Below the pieces are notes generated by a model that had not been told where the DNA came from, made no database searches, and saw only the letters and a list, made by a program, of their open reading frames with translations. Position numbers and translations under genes: made by a program. A stretch of DNA of 64,000 bases from a bacterium (lineage in GTDB: Bacteria; Auribacterota; Auribacteria; Auribacterales; Auribacteraceae). The stretch is from assembly GCA_018435605.1 (NCBI GenBank), contig JAHDNF010000003.1, forward strand, positions 124,001-188,000, read 5' to 3'. Every line of letters starts with the position of its first letter. Within the stretch, counting starts at the first letter, position 1. This document shows positions 1 through 9,916 of the stretch, piece after piece.

Positions 1-263
1 GATTGTTGCGCGTTTATAATTCTAAGCTCGCCGTTTTTCGCGGACAAATCGCGATGATACGAAACTAGTTTACCCAGCACTAAGCTGGTTACGAAAGCAA
101 TATTTTGAAAGTCCAGCTCTATACGAAACACATTGTCATTGTAAAGTTTCCGGATTACGGAATCCAACTCGTCGGCCAGATCAAGATCAAATTTGACTTC
201 ATTTTGTAAAAATGATACGGAAGCCTTGTTATCAGATATGTCTATTCTCATTATATCTGCCAT
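1..263 (-). CDS. STAS-domain protein (anti-anti-sigma type), 3' part cut by window edge
   Basis: The minus strand reads openly from an ATG at 263 to the window edge, giving 87 residues and no stop. The protein begins MADIMRIDIS and carries the alternating strand/helix pattern of a STAS domain: a hydrophobic strand (FRIELDF), then NIAFVTSLVLGKLVSYHR, then GELRIINA. STAS proteins antagonise anti-sigma factors or act in partner-switching cascades, and are usually phosphorylated on a serine before the helix. Here that region reads VTS instead of the common DSS, so the phosphosite is uncertain. A weak purine-rich stretch (GGGGGTGT) precedes the ATG. The gene is divergent from the AI-2E permease. 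The family call is from the pattern only and the partner kinase is not in view. Confidence 0.7.
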   Translation of the reverse strand, partial: MADIMRIDISDNKASVSFLQNEVKFDLDLADELDSVIRKLYNDNVFRIELDFQNIAFVTSLVLGKLVSYHRDLSAKNGELRIINAQQ

Positions 264-384
264 ATACACCCCCATCAGATATTGTTTTTAAATATATCGG
301 TAACTTTAAGAATATCTTTAATTTACAGCCGGATATCCTTTTATGCGAGACGTTATTAATTTTTTTATCCATTGAATTTGTTTG

Positions 385-414
385 TTGAAATAATATGTGC
401 CGATTACGTATACT
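385..414 (+). promoter_or_regulatory. Putative sigma-70 promoter of the AI-2E permease gene
   Basis: TTGAAA at 385-390 and TATACT at 409-414 are separated by 18 bases. Transcription would begin near 421. This lies downstream of an in-frame start at 372, so it supports the ATG at 453 as the real start. Seen in sequence only. Confidence 0.45.
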
Positions 415-452
415 GGTCGGAAACCGGATTAACATCCATTGAAAGGGATTGT

Positions 453-1499
453 ATGGACTCGGACAAATTGAAAATCATTAGCGCCTGTCTTTTGTTCGGT
501 GCAGTTATTGCTACGGTATACATATTGGTCATAGGTAGCACACTGCTCATTCCGCTGGTAATTGCGGTCATTATATGGTATCTGATAAACAGCTTGACAG
601 TCGCATATAAGAATATACCTTTTCTGGGAATCCGTATGCCGCATTGGTTTTTGTTCGGTATGGCGCTTTTGACGATATTGATTTTATTGTGGGCTGTGTT
701 TACGTTGATAACCTCAAATATTACTGACGTGGTAAATGCCGCGCCTGTGTATCAGGAAAAACTTGTCAGGCTGATAGCCCGCGTTATTGAGTTACTGCAT
801 ATCGATAAAACGCCGACAGTATCGCAACTGATAAATAGTGTGAATCTTGGGAAAATAATACCCCAGTTTGCGTCGGTAATTACAGGCATAGCCGGTAACG
901 CCGGTATCATCTTGTTGTACGTATTTTTTTTACTGATGGAGCAAAAAAGTTTTGACGGAAAATTATCTGCTCTCGCAAAGAATGAGTACAGAGAAGACAC
1001 CATCCGTAAAATAATCGGCCGCATAGACACCGATATCAGGCGATATATAGGCATAAAGAGCCTAATGAGTTTGATTACCGCTTTTTTGAGCTACCTTGTA
1101 ATGAGATACGTCGGCGTGGATTTCGCTGTTTTCTGGGCGGTTCTCATTTTTATTTTCAATTATATACCAACGATAGGATCGATTCTGGCGACTGCGTTTC
1201 CTTCGCTATTGGCGCTTTTGCAATTCGACACCCTTTACCCATTTTTTGTGATTTTATTCGGTATCACCGCTTTGCAGTTTGCCATAGGTAATGTTCTTGA
1301 ACCTAAGATTATGGGTAACACTCTCAATTTAAGCCCTCTGGGTATTATATTGTCGCTTGCGTTATGGGGTACTATATGGGGAGTTATAGGAATGTTTTTA
1401 TGCGTACCGATTATGGTTATAATCACAATCATTCTCGCCCAGTTTCCGAAAACGCGCCCGATAGCGGTTATTCTATCGAAAAACGGTCTTGTTAGGTAA
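453..1499 (+). CDS. AI-2E family transporter (UPF0118/PerM-like permease)
   Basis: A 348-residue integral membrane protein. Two hydrophobic helices lie at the N-terminus (ISACLLFGAVIATVYILVI onward), followed by a less hydrophobic central stretch and a C-terminal block of several helices. The conserved family region NYIPTIGSILATAFPSLLAL is followed by VLEPKIMGNTLNLSPLGIIL, the hallmark of this family. Members export the autoinducer AI-2 or exchange Na+ or other ions for protons, so the substrate cannot be read from sequence. I chose the ATG at 453 because GAAAGG sits 6 bases upstream. The longer in-frame start at 372 would add 27 residues with no membrane helix and would lie ahead of the promoter. 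Single gene, divergent from the STAS gene. Confidence 0.9.
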   Translation: MDSDKLKIISACLLFGAVIATVYILVIGSTLLIPLVIAVIIWYLINSLTVAYKNIPFLGIRMPHWFLFGMALLTILILLWAVFTLITSNITDVVNAAPVYQEKLVRLIARVIELLHIDKTPTVSQLINSVNLGKIIPQFASVITGIAGNAGIILLYVFFLLMEQKSFDGKLSALAKNEYREDTIRKIIGRIDTDIRRYIGIKSLMSLITAFLSYLVMRYVGVDFAVFWAVLIFIFNYIPTIGSILATAFPSLLALLQFDTLYPFFVILFGITALQFAIGNVLEPKIMGNTLNLSPLGIILSLALWGTIWGVIGMFLCVPIMVIITIILAQFPKTRPIAVILSKNGLVR

Positions 1500-1531
1500 A
1501 CTTCAGGATATGCAACCTGATCAAATTTATG

Positions 1532-1561
1532 TGATTCAGCGCAATGAATCATGGATTTTTT
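1532..1561 (+). terminator. Weak Rho-independent terminator after the permease gene
   Basis: TGATTCA (1532-1538) and TGAATCA (1545-1551) form a 7-bp stem with a 6-base loop, followed after four bases by six T residues. The stem is AT-rich, so the call is tentative. Confidence 0.35.
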
Positions 1562-1640
1562 ATTCCGGCTTGCCAGACCGGTTTATTTGTTGGTATGATA
1601 TGTCGAACCTAAAAAAATTTTATCAGGATATGACTACTAG

Positions 1641-3785
1641 ATGAATGAGCAAACGCCAGATATTCCATCAAACGAACAGCCGGCAACCAAACAACCCAAT
1701 ATAATTCATGTTGCCCTTGCGGGTAATCCGAATTCAGGTAAAACGACCATCTTCAACAACCTTACCGGAGCGCGCCAGCATGTGGCGAATTATCCCGGGG
1801 TAACTGTAGAAGTTAAAAGCGGTGAACGGAAAGTCGACGGGGTCAGACTGCAAATCGTCGATTTGCCGGGTACTTACAGTTTGACTGCGTATAGCAGAGA
1901 AGAACTTGTTGCCAGAAATTATATAATTGAAAATCAGCCCGATGTGATCGTCGATATTCTCGATGCGTCTAACCTTGAGCGCAATTTATATTTGGCTGTT
2001 CAGTTTATGGAACTAGCCGTACCTTTGATACTGGTTTTCAACCAGAGCGATATCGCTCAGAAACGAGGTATAACCTTTGATATACAAAAATTGTCCGCAT
2101 TGCTCAATACGCCCATAGTGTTGTCTGTCGGGAACAAAAATATAGGTACGGATGATTTGGTCGACACCATTTTAAACCGCACTTCCTACGCTAGAGAGCG
2201 GTTTAATATTAGCTATGGTAAAGACATCGATTCCGAGATTGCCGCAGTGCAATCGATTTTGGAATCGCGATGCAGTTTGGAATTCGTCAGGAACAAATCG
2301 AAATGGTTTGCAATCAAATTGATCGAGGACGACGAAGAAGCTGTAAAACTTATACAGGTCGACCGTAACTCATCAGGAGAGATACTCAAGACAGTTGCTT
2401 GCGCAAGAATAAAAATTAAAAATATATATGGTTCCGATCCAGAAGTAATTATTGCCGAACGGCGGTATGGGTTTATATCGGGTGCGTGTCAGAAATGTAT
2501 ACGCTATTCGCCGGAACAACGGCATAACGTGTCGGATAAAATAGATCATGTAGTTATAAGCAAAGTCTTCGGCCTGCCGCTGTTTCTTGTCATGATGTAT
2601 ACCGTGTTTTTCCTTACGTTCAAAGCTGGCGCGCCGTTTATACATTGGCTGGATACATTTTTCAACTGGCTGGCATATACCGTATCAAGTTGTTGGCCTG
2701 AGGGTTCGGACAGTATATTGAAGTCCCTGCTGGCTGATGGTATTATAGGCGGAGTGGGCGGAGTTATCACGTTTCTGCCGACCATATTGTTGTTGTTCAT
2801 GGCGATATCCATTTTGGAGGATACCGGCTATATGGCTCGCGCGGCATTTATAATGGATCGCATAATGAACAAAATTGGCCTGCATGGCAAAAGTTTTATA
2901 CCGCTTCTTACAGGGTTCGGGTGTTCTGTACCCGGTATTTTAGCCACACGGACGCTTGAGCACGAACACGACCGGTTGACAACCATGCTTGTATTGCCGC
3001 TTATCAGTTGCGGGGCTCGTCTTCCGATTTACGCCCTTATCATCCCCGCGTTTTTTCCACTTCAATGGCAGGCGCCTGTTTTGTGGATAATTTATCTGAT
3101 CGGGATACTTCTTGCGGTAATATGCGCCAAGTTGTTAAGAGCCACTTTATTCAAAGGGGAGCAGGCTCCGTTTGTCCTCGAACTACCGCCTTATAGGGTT
3201 CCTACGGTCAAAGGCGTACTGATCCACATGTGGGAAAAGGGGTATTTGTACATTAAGAAAGCGGGAACGCTTATTCTCGCTATGTCGATCATTCTATGGG
3301 CATTTTCCACTTTTCCTCATCCGCCGGACGATATGAAGGAAGGACTTTCTAAACATGAGATTCATCAGTTGGAAATGAGTTATTCCGTTGCAGGCAGATT
3401 CGGTAAAATAGTCGAACCGCTTTTGCGTCCGTTGGGTTTTGACTGGCGTATAGGAACTGCACTGATCGGAGCTCTGGCGGCTAAAGAGGTATTTGTAGCT
3501 CAACTGGGAATAATCTTTGCAGTCAGTGAAGAAGAGGACGACTCGGAGACGCTTCGGTCTAAGTTGCGGAAAAGTTTTTCTTCTCTCAGCGCGTTTTGCA
3601 TTATGATATTCACGCTTATAAGCGCGCCTTGTATAGCGACATTTGCCGCAACAAGGAAAGAAAGCAATTCATGGCGCTGGGCGTTTTTTCAGTTTTTCGG
3701 CCTTACCGGATTGGCGTATATAGTGACATTGATTTTTTATCAGGCAGGCAGTTTTCTAATGTCTTTTTTCAGAGGTGCATTATGA
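1641..3785 (+). CDS. feoB: Ferrous iron transport protein B
   Basis: FeoB imports Fe2+ across the inner membrane. The 714 residues match the usual length. The N-terminal G domain has G1 GNPNSGKTT (about residue 29), G2 in the PGVTVE stretch, G3 DLPGT, a G4 that reads NQSD where NKxD is usual, and G5-like SVGNKNIG. The membrane domain follows, with the conserved gate segment FIPLLTGFGCSVPGILATR and its partner LPLISCGARLPIYAL, both carrying the conserved Cys. The distal segment ALAAKEVFVAQLGIIF is also typical. No feoA lies upstream. The stop overlaps the start of a small Cys-rich partner by four bases (ATGA), so the two are co-translated. It fits an anaerobic or low-oxygen life. No Fur box was recognised. 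Confidence 0.97.
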   Translation: MNEQTPDIPSNEQPATKQPNIIHVALAGNPNSGKTTIFNNLTGARQHVANYPGVTVEVKSGERKVDGVRLQIVDLPGTYSLTAYSREELVARNYIIENQPDVIVDILDASNLERNLYLAVQFMELAVPLILVFNQSDIAQKRGITFDIQKLSALLNTPIVLSVGNKNIGTDDLVDTILNRTSYARERFNISYGKDIDSEIAAVQSILESRCSLEFVRNKSKWFAIKLIEDDEEAVKLIQVDRNSSGEILKTVACARIKIKNIYGSDPEVIIAERRYGFISGACQKCIRYSPEQRHNVSDKIDHVVISKVFGLPLFLVMMYTVFFLTFKAGAPFIHWLDTFFNWLAYTVSSCWPEGSDSILKSLLADGIIGGVGGVITFLPTILLLFMAISILEDTGYMARAAFIMDRIMNKIGLHGKSFIPLLTGFGCSVPGILATRTLEHEHDRLTTMLVLPLISCGARLPIYALIIPAFFPLQWQAPVLWIIYLIGILLAVICAKLLRATLFKGEQAPFVLELPPYRVPTVKGVLIHMWEKGYLYIKKAGTLILAMSIILWAFSTFPHPPDDMKEGLSKHEIHQLEMSYSVAGRFGKIVEPLLRPLGFDWRIGTALIGALAAKEVFVAQLGIIFAVSEEEDDSETLRSKLRKSFSSLSAFCIMIFTLISAPCIATFAATRKESNSWRWAFFQFFGLTGLAYIVTLIFYQAGSFLMSFFRGAL

Positions 3786-3946
3786 TAATAATAGAATGGA
3801 TAATAACAATAGCTATTGTGTTGACAGCCATTTATTTGGTGGCACGGTCGTTTTATCGATCAAGTACAGGAAAAGACAGCCCTTGCGCAGGGTGTACCAG
3901 TACTGCCTGTGCGTCAAAGAAACACGGTGAGGCGGGTAACCGCTGA
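3782..3946 (+). CDS. FeoB-associated small Cys-rich membrane protein
   Basis: A 54-residue protein that starts at the ATG overlapping the feoB stop. It has one N-terminal transmembrane helix (MIIIEWIITIAIVLTAIYLV) and a soluble tail with CAGC followed by TACA, giving three cysteines. This is the pattern of the FeoB-associated Cys-rich family (PF12669), which is thought to assist FeoB, perhaps by handling Fe2+ at the cytoplasmic side. The 4-base overlap with feoB and the shared frame spacing support the call. A longer in-frame reading upstream lies inside feoB and is rejected. Confidence 0.85.
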   Translation: MIIIEWIITIAIVLTAIYLVARSFYRSSTGKDSPCAGCTSTACASKKHGEAGNR

Positions 3947-4038
3947 TAAAAAAATTCATCGATAATAGATAGTTCAGCCTTAAAATTCTCGCGAAAAATT
4001 TTTTCAGAATGCATCCGGTTGATGTTCATCATGTTGCT

Positions 4039-4067
4039 TTGTCTGCTGAGAAATAACCTCCGATAAT
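4039..4067 (+). promoter_or_regulatory. Possible sigma-70 promoter upstream of the TPR gene
   Basis: TTGTCT (4039-4044) and GATAAT (4062-4067) are 17 bases apart. The leader to the ATG at 4183 would be about 110 bases. Weak on its own. Confidence 0.3.
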
Positions 4068-4182
4068 GTCGTTTTCATGCTCAATTTTATATTGAATTAT
4101 TCGATAATAGTAATAAGAGACTCGTTTTTAGAAATTCCGCCCTATTGAAAAATATTTTAACATCTGACAGGAGCTGAACCGT

Positions 4183-5565
4183 ATGGCCGATGCGTATAAC
4201 CTTATACAAAAGGGTAACCTTTACCTCTCTGACTGCGAATGGAACAAGGCGTTGAAAACATTTAGCAGTGCGCTAAAAAATAATCCTGACGACATAGATT
4301 CCCTCAAGGGTTTGGCGCAGGCATATGAGAAACTCGGTAAAACTCAGGACGAAATAGACACTTATAAACGTATCATAAAACTTGATCCTGCATCTCCTCA
4401 ATGGTACGACCGGCTGGGCATCATTTTCAGCAAACTAGGCATGTACGATAAGTCGGTGGCATTGTTTAAAAAAGCCATAGAACGAAGTGACGATCCGGTC
4501 AAAACATTGACCAATCTCGGCGTGATTTACGGTGAAATGGGGAGGTATAAAAAGGAGGTCGAAACGTACACACAGGCTCTTAAATTGCGACCCGATTATG
4601 CCGTAGCGCATTATAATCTAGGTTACGCTTATGATAATCAAGGCAAAACGGATGAGGCAATCGATTCGTACCGCAGGGCGGTCGAATTGAAGCCAGATTA
4701 TACGGCGGCGTATTTCAATCTTGCCATGCTGTATGTTCAAAAAAAGCAATATGATCAGGCGGAAAATGCGTTGCGAAAAGTGATCGAACTCGACCCTGAC
4801 GCGAAAGACGCGCAGATCGAAATTGCCCGCGTATATACCCGAAGCGGTCGTTTTGAACAGGCGATAGAGGAATATTGCCTTATAATATCTGGCGACCCGG
4901 ATAATCCGGACGCTTACTACGAGTTGGCTTCCGTTTATGGCCGATGCGGGCGTCATGAGGATGAAATTAAAGCTCTTCAAGAAGTTATACGTATAGATCC
5001 TGAGTCTACCGGAGCTTACAACGACATGGGGTTTGCGTATACGCAGATGCGTAAATACAAAGAAGCCCGTTGTGCATATCAAGAAGCTATCGATATTGAT
5101 CCGGACGATTCCGACGCATATTATAATATGGGTATGCTGTTCAGTCAGCTTGGAATGTACGAGGAAGCTCTCGACGCACTTCAATCAGCTCTTGATATAG
5201 ACCCAGATGATCCGGAAACATACAACGAATTGGGCATAGCTTACAGCAAATCAGGACAGTCCAAAGAAGCTATCTTATCGTACAAAAAAGCCATAGCCCT
5301 CGATAATCGATACAGCGAAGCTTACGCAAATCTTGGTATATGTTACGCCGATCTTGGTTGTTACGACATGGCGATAAAAGCCTGCCGGCGTGCGCTGGTT
5401 ATAGACCGGCAGTACCGCGATCCTGAATTGTATTATTCGCTCGGGATATCTTACCTGCATACCGGTGACCGGAAGTCCGCGGCGATTCAGTTTGAACTGT
5501 TGCAATCAAAGCAAAGCGATCTTGCGGAAAAATTATCCGCAGAATTGAACAAACATTCAGCGTAA
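4183..5565 (+). CDS. Tetratricopeptide repeat protein
   Basis: A 460-residue protein made almost wholly of about twelve 34-residue TPRs, recognisable by repeated YxxLGxxYxxxGxxxEAIxxYxxAIxLDPDxxxA patterns (for example NLGYAYDNQGKTDEAIDSYR). There is no signal peptide or membrane helix at the N-terminus (MADAYNLIQKGN), so it is probably a cytoplasmic scaffold for protein-protein contacts. A ribosome binding site (AGGAGC) precedes the ATG. TPR proteins of this build occur in glycan assembly, secretion and regulation, and neither neighbour narrows the role. It is flanked by its own intergenic regions, so it looks monocistronic. Confidence 0.9.
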   Translation: MADAYNLIQKGNLYLSDCEWNKALKTFSSALKNNPDDIDSLKGLAQAYEKLGKTQDEIDTYKRIIKLDPASPQWYDRLGIIFSKLGMYDKSVALFKKAIERSDDPVKTLTNLGVIYGEMGRYKKEVETYTQALKLRPDYAVAHYNLGYAYDNQGKTDEAIDSYRRAVELKPDYTAAYFNLAMLYVQKKQYDQAENALRKVIELDPDAKDAQIEIARVYTRSGRFEQAIEEYCLIISGDPDNPDAYYELASVYGRCGRHEDEIKALQEVIRIDPESTGAYNDMGFAYTQMRKYKEARCAYQEAIDIDPDDSDAYYNMGMLFSQLGMYEEALDALQSALDIDPDDPETYNELGIAYSKSGQSKEAILSYKKAIALDNRYSEAYANLGICYADLGCYDMAIKACRRALVIDRQYRDPELYYSLGISYLHTGDRKSAAIQFELLQSKQSDLAEKLSAELNKHSA

Positions 5566-5719
5566 AAAAACTTTCATTGCTTTTTAGGAGTTCCTGCCTT
5601 ATTGTATAAGCGGTTATTATTGGTTGAGATAATACGCAAGTATCTTTCCTGCGGGAGATGTATACCGTCTTTATAAATGTCTGTTTATCAAATTTCATGC
5701 AAATAAAATTGAGGTAATT

Positions 5720-6781
5720 ATGAAACGTATAGCGCATATTTTAGCGGTTGGATTTACAATAACGAACTTGTCATGTGTATACGCCCAGTCTCCGCATCCG
5801 GCAAGGGTAGTTACGCAGAATGTATTTGAAAAGGAAATAGCCAAAACCACGCCTATTGTCGGTATCTTGGATTTCAACCGGATTTCCGCTGTATCATCGG
5901 AAGAATCGGGTTTGATTATAAAACATTATTTTGAAGAAGGGGATTCAGTGGAAAAAGGGGAACCGCTGGTAGAATTCGATACTGATTTTATAAGAAAAGA
6001 TATTGAGATCACCCGTAAAGAGATAGATCAAATAGAGATACAGATTGAAGAAGCGGAGAAAAACGTGTCTCGCCTTGAGCAGTTATTCAAAAGTTCTGCA
6101 ACCAGCGAGAAATCGTTTGATGAAGAATATTTCGCTCATAAAAAACTCCTTAAAAGGAAAGAACAGCTCGGAAAAGAGCTCGAACGCCTGAATCTGAAGT
6201 TGGAAAAAAGTACGGTAAGAGCTCCGTTCAGCGGTATTATTCTTGCCAAATATAAAGAACTGGGCGAATGGGTGTCAAACGTTTCTCCTGTCTGTGAAAT
6301 TGCGTCTAAGGATGATGTTATCGCGCGGGTGGGCGTGTCGGAAGATCTTATTAAATATATTGACATCGGCGACATGATAATGGTGTCGGTCAATCCGCTC
6401 GGAAAAGAGTTTCAAGGGTCAATAGACAGTTTTGTACCGGTTGCCGACTTGAAAAGCAAAACATTCTGGTTGAAGATACGTATACCGTATTTTGAAAAAG
6501 CTATTCAGAATATGTCGATTACCGCCCTGATCCCGTCGTCGGCTAAAATGAAAATAACTATGATAAGGCGAGATGCGCTTGTAGCTTTTAACGGTCAGAA
6601 CTTTATATATTCTGTCAACGAAAATGCCGCTGTTATTATACCTGTAAACATTGTTGTGTATGACGGATTGTATGTCGGAGTAGAAAGTCCGCTTATAGCG
6701 GTTGGTGTGCCTGTAGTTATCGACGGCAACAACCGACTTCAGCCGGGTCAGTTAGTAGAAGTGATAGAGGAGAAACAGTAG
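5720..6781 (+). CDS. RND efflux periplasmic adaptor (membrane fusion protein)
   Basis: A 353-residue HlyD/AcrA-type adaptor that links an inner-membrane RND pump to an outer-membrane channel. The N-terminus is a cleavable signal peptide ending near VYAQS. A lipoyl-like half (EEGDSVEKGEPLVEFDTD) precedes an alpha-helical hairpin of about 85 residues rich in Glu and Lys. The second lipoyl half (STVRAPFSGIILAKYKELGEWV) and beta-barrel domains follow. GAGGTAATT gives the ribosome binding site. The stop shares one base with the start of the pump gene, so the two form a translationally coupled operon. No TolC-type channel gene lies in the window. Confidence 0.92.
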   Translation: MKRIAHILAVGFTITNLSCVYAQSPHPARVVTQNVFEKEIAKTTPIVGILDFNRISAVSSEESGLIIKHYFEEGDSVEKGEPLVEFDTDFIRKDIEITRKEIDQIEIQIEEAEKNVSRLEQLFKSSATSEKSFDEEYFAHKKLLKRKEQLGKELERLNLKLEKSTVRAPFSGIILAKYKELGEWVSNVSPVCEIASKDDVIARVGVSEDLIKYIDIGDMIMVSVNPLGKEFQGSIDSFVPVADLKSKTFWLKIRIPYFEKAIQNMSITALIPSSAKMKITMIRRDALVAFNGQNFIYSVNENAAVIIPVNIVVYDGLYVGVESPLIAVGVPVVIDGNNRLQPGQLVEVIEEKQ

Positions 6782-9700
6782 TGGATATTATCTGCTATTC
6801 CATAAATAAACCGGTTTCTATAGCGGTAGCGGTTATTCTGATACTGCTTTTCGGGTTTATCGGTATGAGCAAGTTGCCGGTACAGTTGACGCCTGATGTG
6901 GATCAGCCGGAAATTTCCGTGCAGACAATCTGGCTCGGAGCGACTCCCTATGAGATAGAGAAAGATATCATAGAGAGACAGGAAGATAAACTCAAAAGCG
7001 TGCGCGGATTGATAGAGATGGAAAGTTCCAGCTACAACAGCTTCGGCGAGATTCTGCTTACCTTCGGCGTGGGAACCAATCTTGACGACGCACTGCTCCG
7101 AGTTTCCAATAAACTTGAGGAAGTAACCGGTTATCCACAGAACGCGGAACGTCCTACGCTTGATTCCGGAGGACGGTCGTCGCCGGTAATATGGCTCATG
7201 CTCAAAACATTGCCGGATAACAGCAATGATATACGCACATACAAGACCTTTTTTGAAGATGAAGTGCGTCAATATTTGGAGCGTGTACCGGGAGTGGGAT
7301 CTTTATTTGTGTTCGGAGGTCGAGAAAAACAGCTTGAAGTGGTGATGGACCCTGTGAAGCTTGGCAGATACGATGTCACAATAGGCGAGTTGATGTCCCG
7401 TCTTGTGAGCGCAAATAAGAACATTTCCGCAGGCGTGCTCGGAGTGGATCAGAAAGATTACCGAATACGCACAGTCAGCCAGTTTTCTAATGTAAACGAT
7501 CCGCTTGAAGTGGTAATCCGCGATGACGGGGCGCGGCGTGTGTTTGTTAAAGATCTGGCTACTACACGGTTCGGGTATGAAACCGAGTCGGTAGCGGTTA
7601 TGCAAAACGGCGTTCCGGTTATTGTTATTGGTATAAGAAAAGAGCAGGGCGCCAACGTATTGCGTCTTACATCCGAAGTCCGCGAAGTTGTCGGGCGTCT
7701 CAATTCTAATATATTGAAAGATAACGGATTGTTTATAGATTGGGTGAACGATCAGGTTCCATATATCAAAACGGCCATTTCCATAGTAAAAAACAACGTG
7801 ATGGTCGGGGGTATACTTGCGATAATTGTTTTGTTGCTGTTTTTGCGTTCAATCAGTTCTACAATTACCATTGCGGTGGCAATACCGATATCAGCTATTG
7901 GCACGTTCATATTCATGTGGATTTTTGACAGAAACTTCAATGTGGTGAGTCTTGCCGGAATATCGTTTGCCGTAGGGATGCTGGTTGATAATTCCATTGT
8001 TGTTCTTGAAAATATCGACCGGCACCGCAAACTTGGGAAATCCGCGTTTCAGGCATCTTACGACGGCACAAAGGAAGTATGGGGGGCGGTGCTTGCGTCT
8101 ACAGCAACTACTGTAGCTGTATTTGTACCGATTATATTTATACAGGAAGAAGCAGGCCAGCTTTTTCGCGATATAGCTATTGCAATTACATTTTCTATAT
8201 TGTTGAGTCTTTTTGTTTCGGTTTCTGTAATACCGACCATTACGGACAAACTTTTTAGGTTGTCGGAAAAAAAACATAAAGAAAGCAAATCTAATAATGC
8301 AAACGGCCTCAAACCTAATATTGCCGTGCGACTGATTATGTATTTGTCGCGGTTATCGTTACGTAACTGGATAACCCGTATTACGACGGTAATTATTCTC
8401 ACTGCGTTTTCTCTATTTCTCATAAAGTTGTTATTGCCCAAAGCGGAATATTTGCCGCAAGGAAACAGGAATCTTATTTTGAATATTATGATTCCGCCGC
8501 CGGGTTATTCCGTGGAAAAACGTAAAGATATAGGAAACTATATTTTTGAGCAGGCAGGACCCCATTTCAAAGAAGATTACAAAGACGGGATACCTAAGAT
8601 AAGAAACATCTTTTATGTAGCCGCTGATAGGATTAACCTGTTCGGCGCTATCAGCGCCAATGAGACGGAGGCCAGAAAGATGATGCCGCTGTTCAGCCGT
8701 ATTATGAATTCGTTGCCGGATGTGTTCGGGGTGAGTATTCAGGCTGGTATTTTCCAGACGCAAATCGGACAGGGGCGTACCATCGATGTTAATATATCTG
8801 GCGACAATATCGGCAGGATTATTGAGGTTGCCCGTACATTGTTCGGCGTGATACAGATGCGTATACCGGACGTGCAGGTTCGTCCTGTTCCGTCGCTTGA
8901 GATTACATATCCTGAGGTAAACATCATACCCGACCGAGCGAAACTTATAGCTAACGGCCTGACAGAGGAAGAATTGGGTATATATATAGATATCCTTATG
9001 GACGGCAGAAAGATAGACGAGTATAAACCGGAAGGTATAAAGCAAATCGATCTGGTGGTTCGCAGTGATTCGAATAATATACGAAGCCCTGAGGATATTC
9101 AGGACAGCATAATCGCCAATAAATTCGGGAATTTGATTCGCATAAAAGATGTATCAAAACTTGAGTACAGTCAAGGAATGACTCAAATAGACCACTTTGA
9201 GCGATCGAGAAACATTCGACTTGAGGTTACGCCTCCTGAATCGATAGCTTTGGAACAGGCTATGGATATAATCGAGAAGGATATTTTGGTAGAATTAAAA
9301 AAGGAAGGTCAGGCTGATGGCGTTACCATTAATGTTGGCGGCAACGCGGATAAGTTGACTCAGACCCGTAATGTTTTGCAGTGGGATTTCCTGCTGGCTG
9401 TACTCATTACATATCTATTGATGGCGGCGTTGTTTGAAAATTTTTTATATCCGCTGATCATTCTGTTCACTGTGCCGCTGGCAGGCGCCGGCGGTTTTGT
9501 TGGTTTGCGGTTGGTGGATGCGTTTATCGCCCCGCAACCTTTCGATATATTGACCATGCTTGGTTTTATTATTCTGGTCGGTACAGTGGTTAACAATGCT
9601 ATTTTGATCGTATACCAATCTTTGAACAATGTCCGGTTCGAAGGGTATGAGGGCGAGGAAGCAATTTTAGAATCTGTCAGAACACGTATCAGACCGGTAT

Positions 9701-9897
9701 TTATGAGTACTGCTACAAGTATATTCGGTTTGTTCCCTCTGGTAATATCTACAGGTTCTGGAAGCGAGTTGTACCGCGGGCTTGGTAGCGTGCTGTTGGG
9801 TGGATTGGCATTGTCAACTGTATTTACGTTGTTCGCCATACCCGCATTGCTTGCGTTTTTTATCAACCGCGAAAAAAGCAGGGTGGATACCCCGTAG
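6781..9897 (+). CDS. RND efflux pump, AcrB/HAE1 family inner-membrane subunit
   Basis: A 1038-residue RND transporter, the usual length for the family, with twelve predicted membrane helices and two large periplasmic loops. The first helix (ISIAVAVILILLFGFIGM region) is followed by PVQLTPDVDQPEISVQTIWLGATPYEIE, a standard RND N-terminal loop. The TM4 motif GMLVDNSIVVLENIDRHR holds the Asp used in proton coupling. Start is GTG at 6781, sharing one base with the adaptor stop and preceded by GAGGAG. Pump class HAE1 (drugs, bile-salt-like or other hydrophobic compounds) is more likely than metal export because the metal-pump signature residues are not evident; the substrate is unknown. The 3' end converges on the cyclase gene with only 19 bases between. 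Confidence 0.95.
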   Translation: MDIICYSINKPVSIAVAVILILLFGFIGMSKLPVQLTPDVDQPEISVQTIWLGATPYEIEKDIIERQEDKLKSVRGLIEMESSSYNSFGEILLTFGVGTNLDDALLRVSNKLEEVTGYPQNAERPTLDSGGRSSPVIWLMLKTLPDNSNDIRTYKTFFEDEVRQYLERVPGVGSLFVFGGREKQLEVVMDPVKLGRYDVTIGELMSRLVSANKNISAGVLGVDQKDYRIRTVSQFSNVNDPLEVVIRDDGARRVFVKDLATTRFGYETESVAVMQNGVPVIVIGIRKEQGANVLRLTSEVREVVGRLNSNILKDNGLFIDWVNDQVPYIKTAISIVKNNVMVGGILAIIVLLLFLRSISSTITIAVAIPISAIGTFIFMWIFDRNFNVVSLAGISFAVGMLVDNSIVVLENIDRHRKLGKSAFQASYDGTKEVWGAVLASTATTVAVFVPIIFIQEEAGQLFRDIAIAITFSILLSLFVSVSVIPTITDKLFRLSEKKHKESKSNNANGLKPNIAVRLIMYLSRLSLRNWITRITTVIILTAFSLFLIKLLLPKAEYLPQGNRNLILNIMIPPPGYSVEKRKDIGNYIFEQAGPHFKEDYKDGIPKIRNIFYVAADRINLFGAISANETEARKMMPLFSRIMNSLPDVFGVSIQAGIFQTQIGQGRTIDVNISGDNIGRIIEVARTLFGVIQMRIPDVQVRPVPSLEITYPEVNIIPDRAKLIANGLTEEELGIYIDILMDGRKIDEYKPEGIKQIDLVVRSDSNNIRSPEDIQDSIIANKFGNLIRIKDVSKLEYSQGMTQIDHFERSRNIRLEVTPPESIALEQAMDIIEKDILVELKKEGQADGVTINVGGNADKLTQTRNVLQWDFLLAVLITYLLMAALFENFLYPLIILFTVPLAGAGGFVGLRLVDAFIAPQPFDILTMLGFIILVGTVVNNAILIVYQSLNNVRFEGYEGEEAILESVRTRIRPVFMSTATSIFGLFPLVISTGSGSELYRGLGSVLLGGLALSTVFTLFAIPALLAFFINREKSRVDTP

Positions 9898-9916
9898 CAG
9901 TCTTACTGATATTTTG

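Noticed and set aside
372-452. Longer N-terminus for the AI-2E permease
   Set aside because: It precedes a plausible promoter, lacks a ribosome site and adds no membrane segment.
4618-5184. 188-codon reading frame antisense to the TPR gene
   Set aside because: It is the mirror of the regular TPR coding repeats, with no ribosome site and no recognisable domain.
8431-9045. 204-codon frame antisense to the RND pump gene
   Set aside because: The sense strand encodes a full, conserved RND transporter; the antisense protein has no sensible composition.
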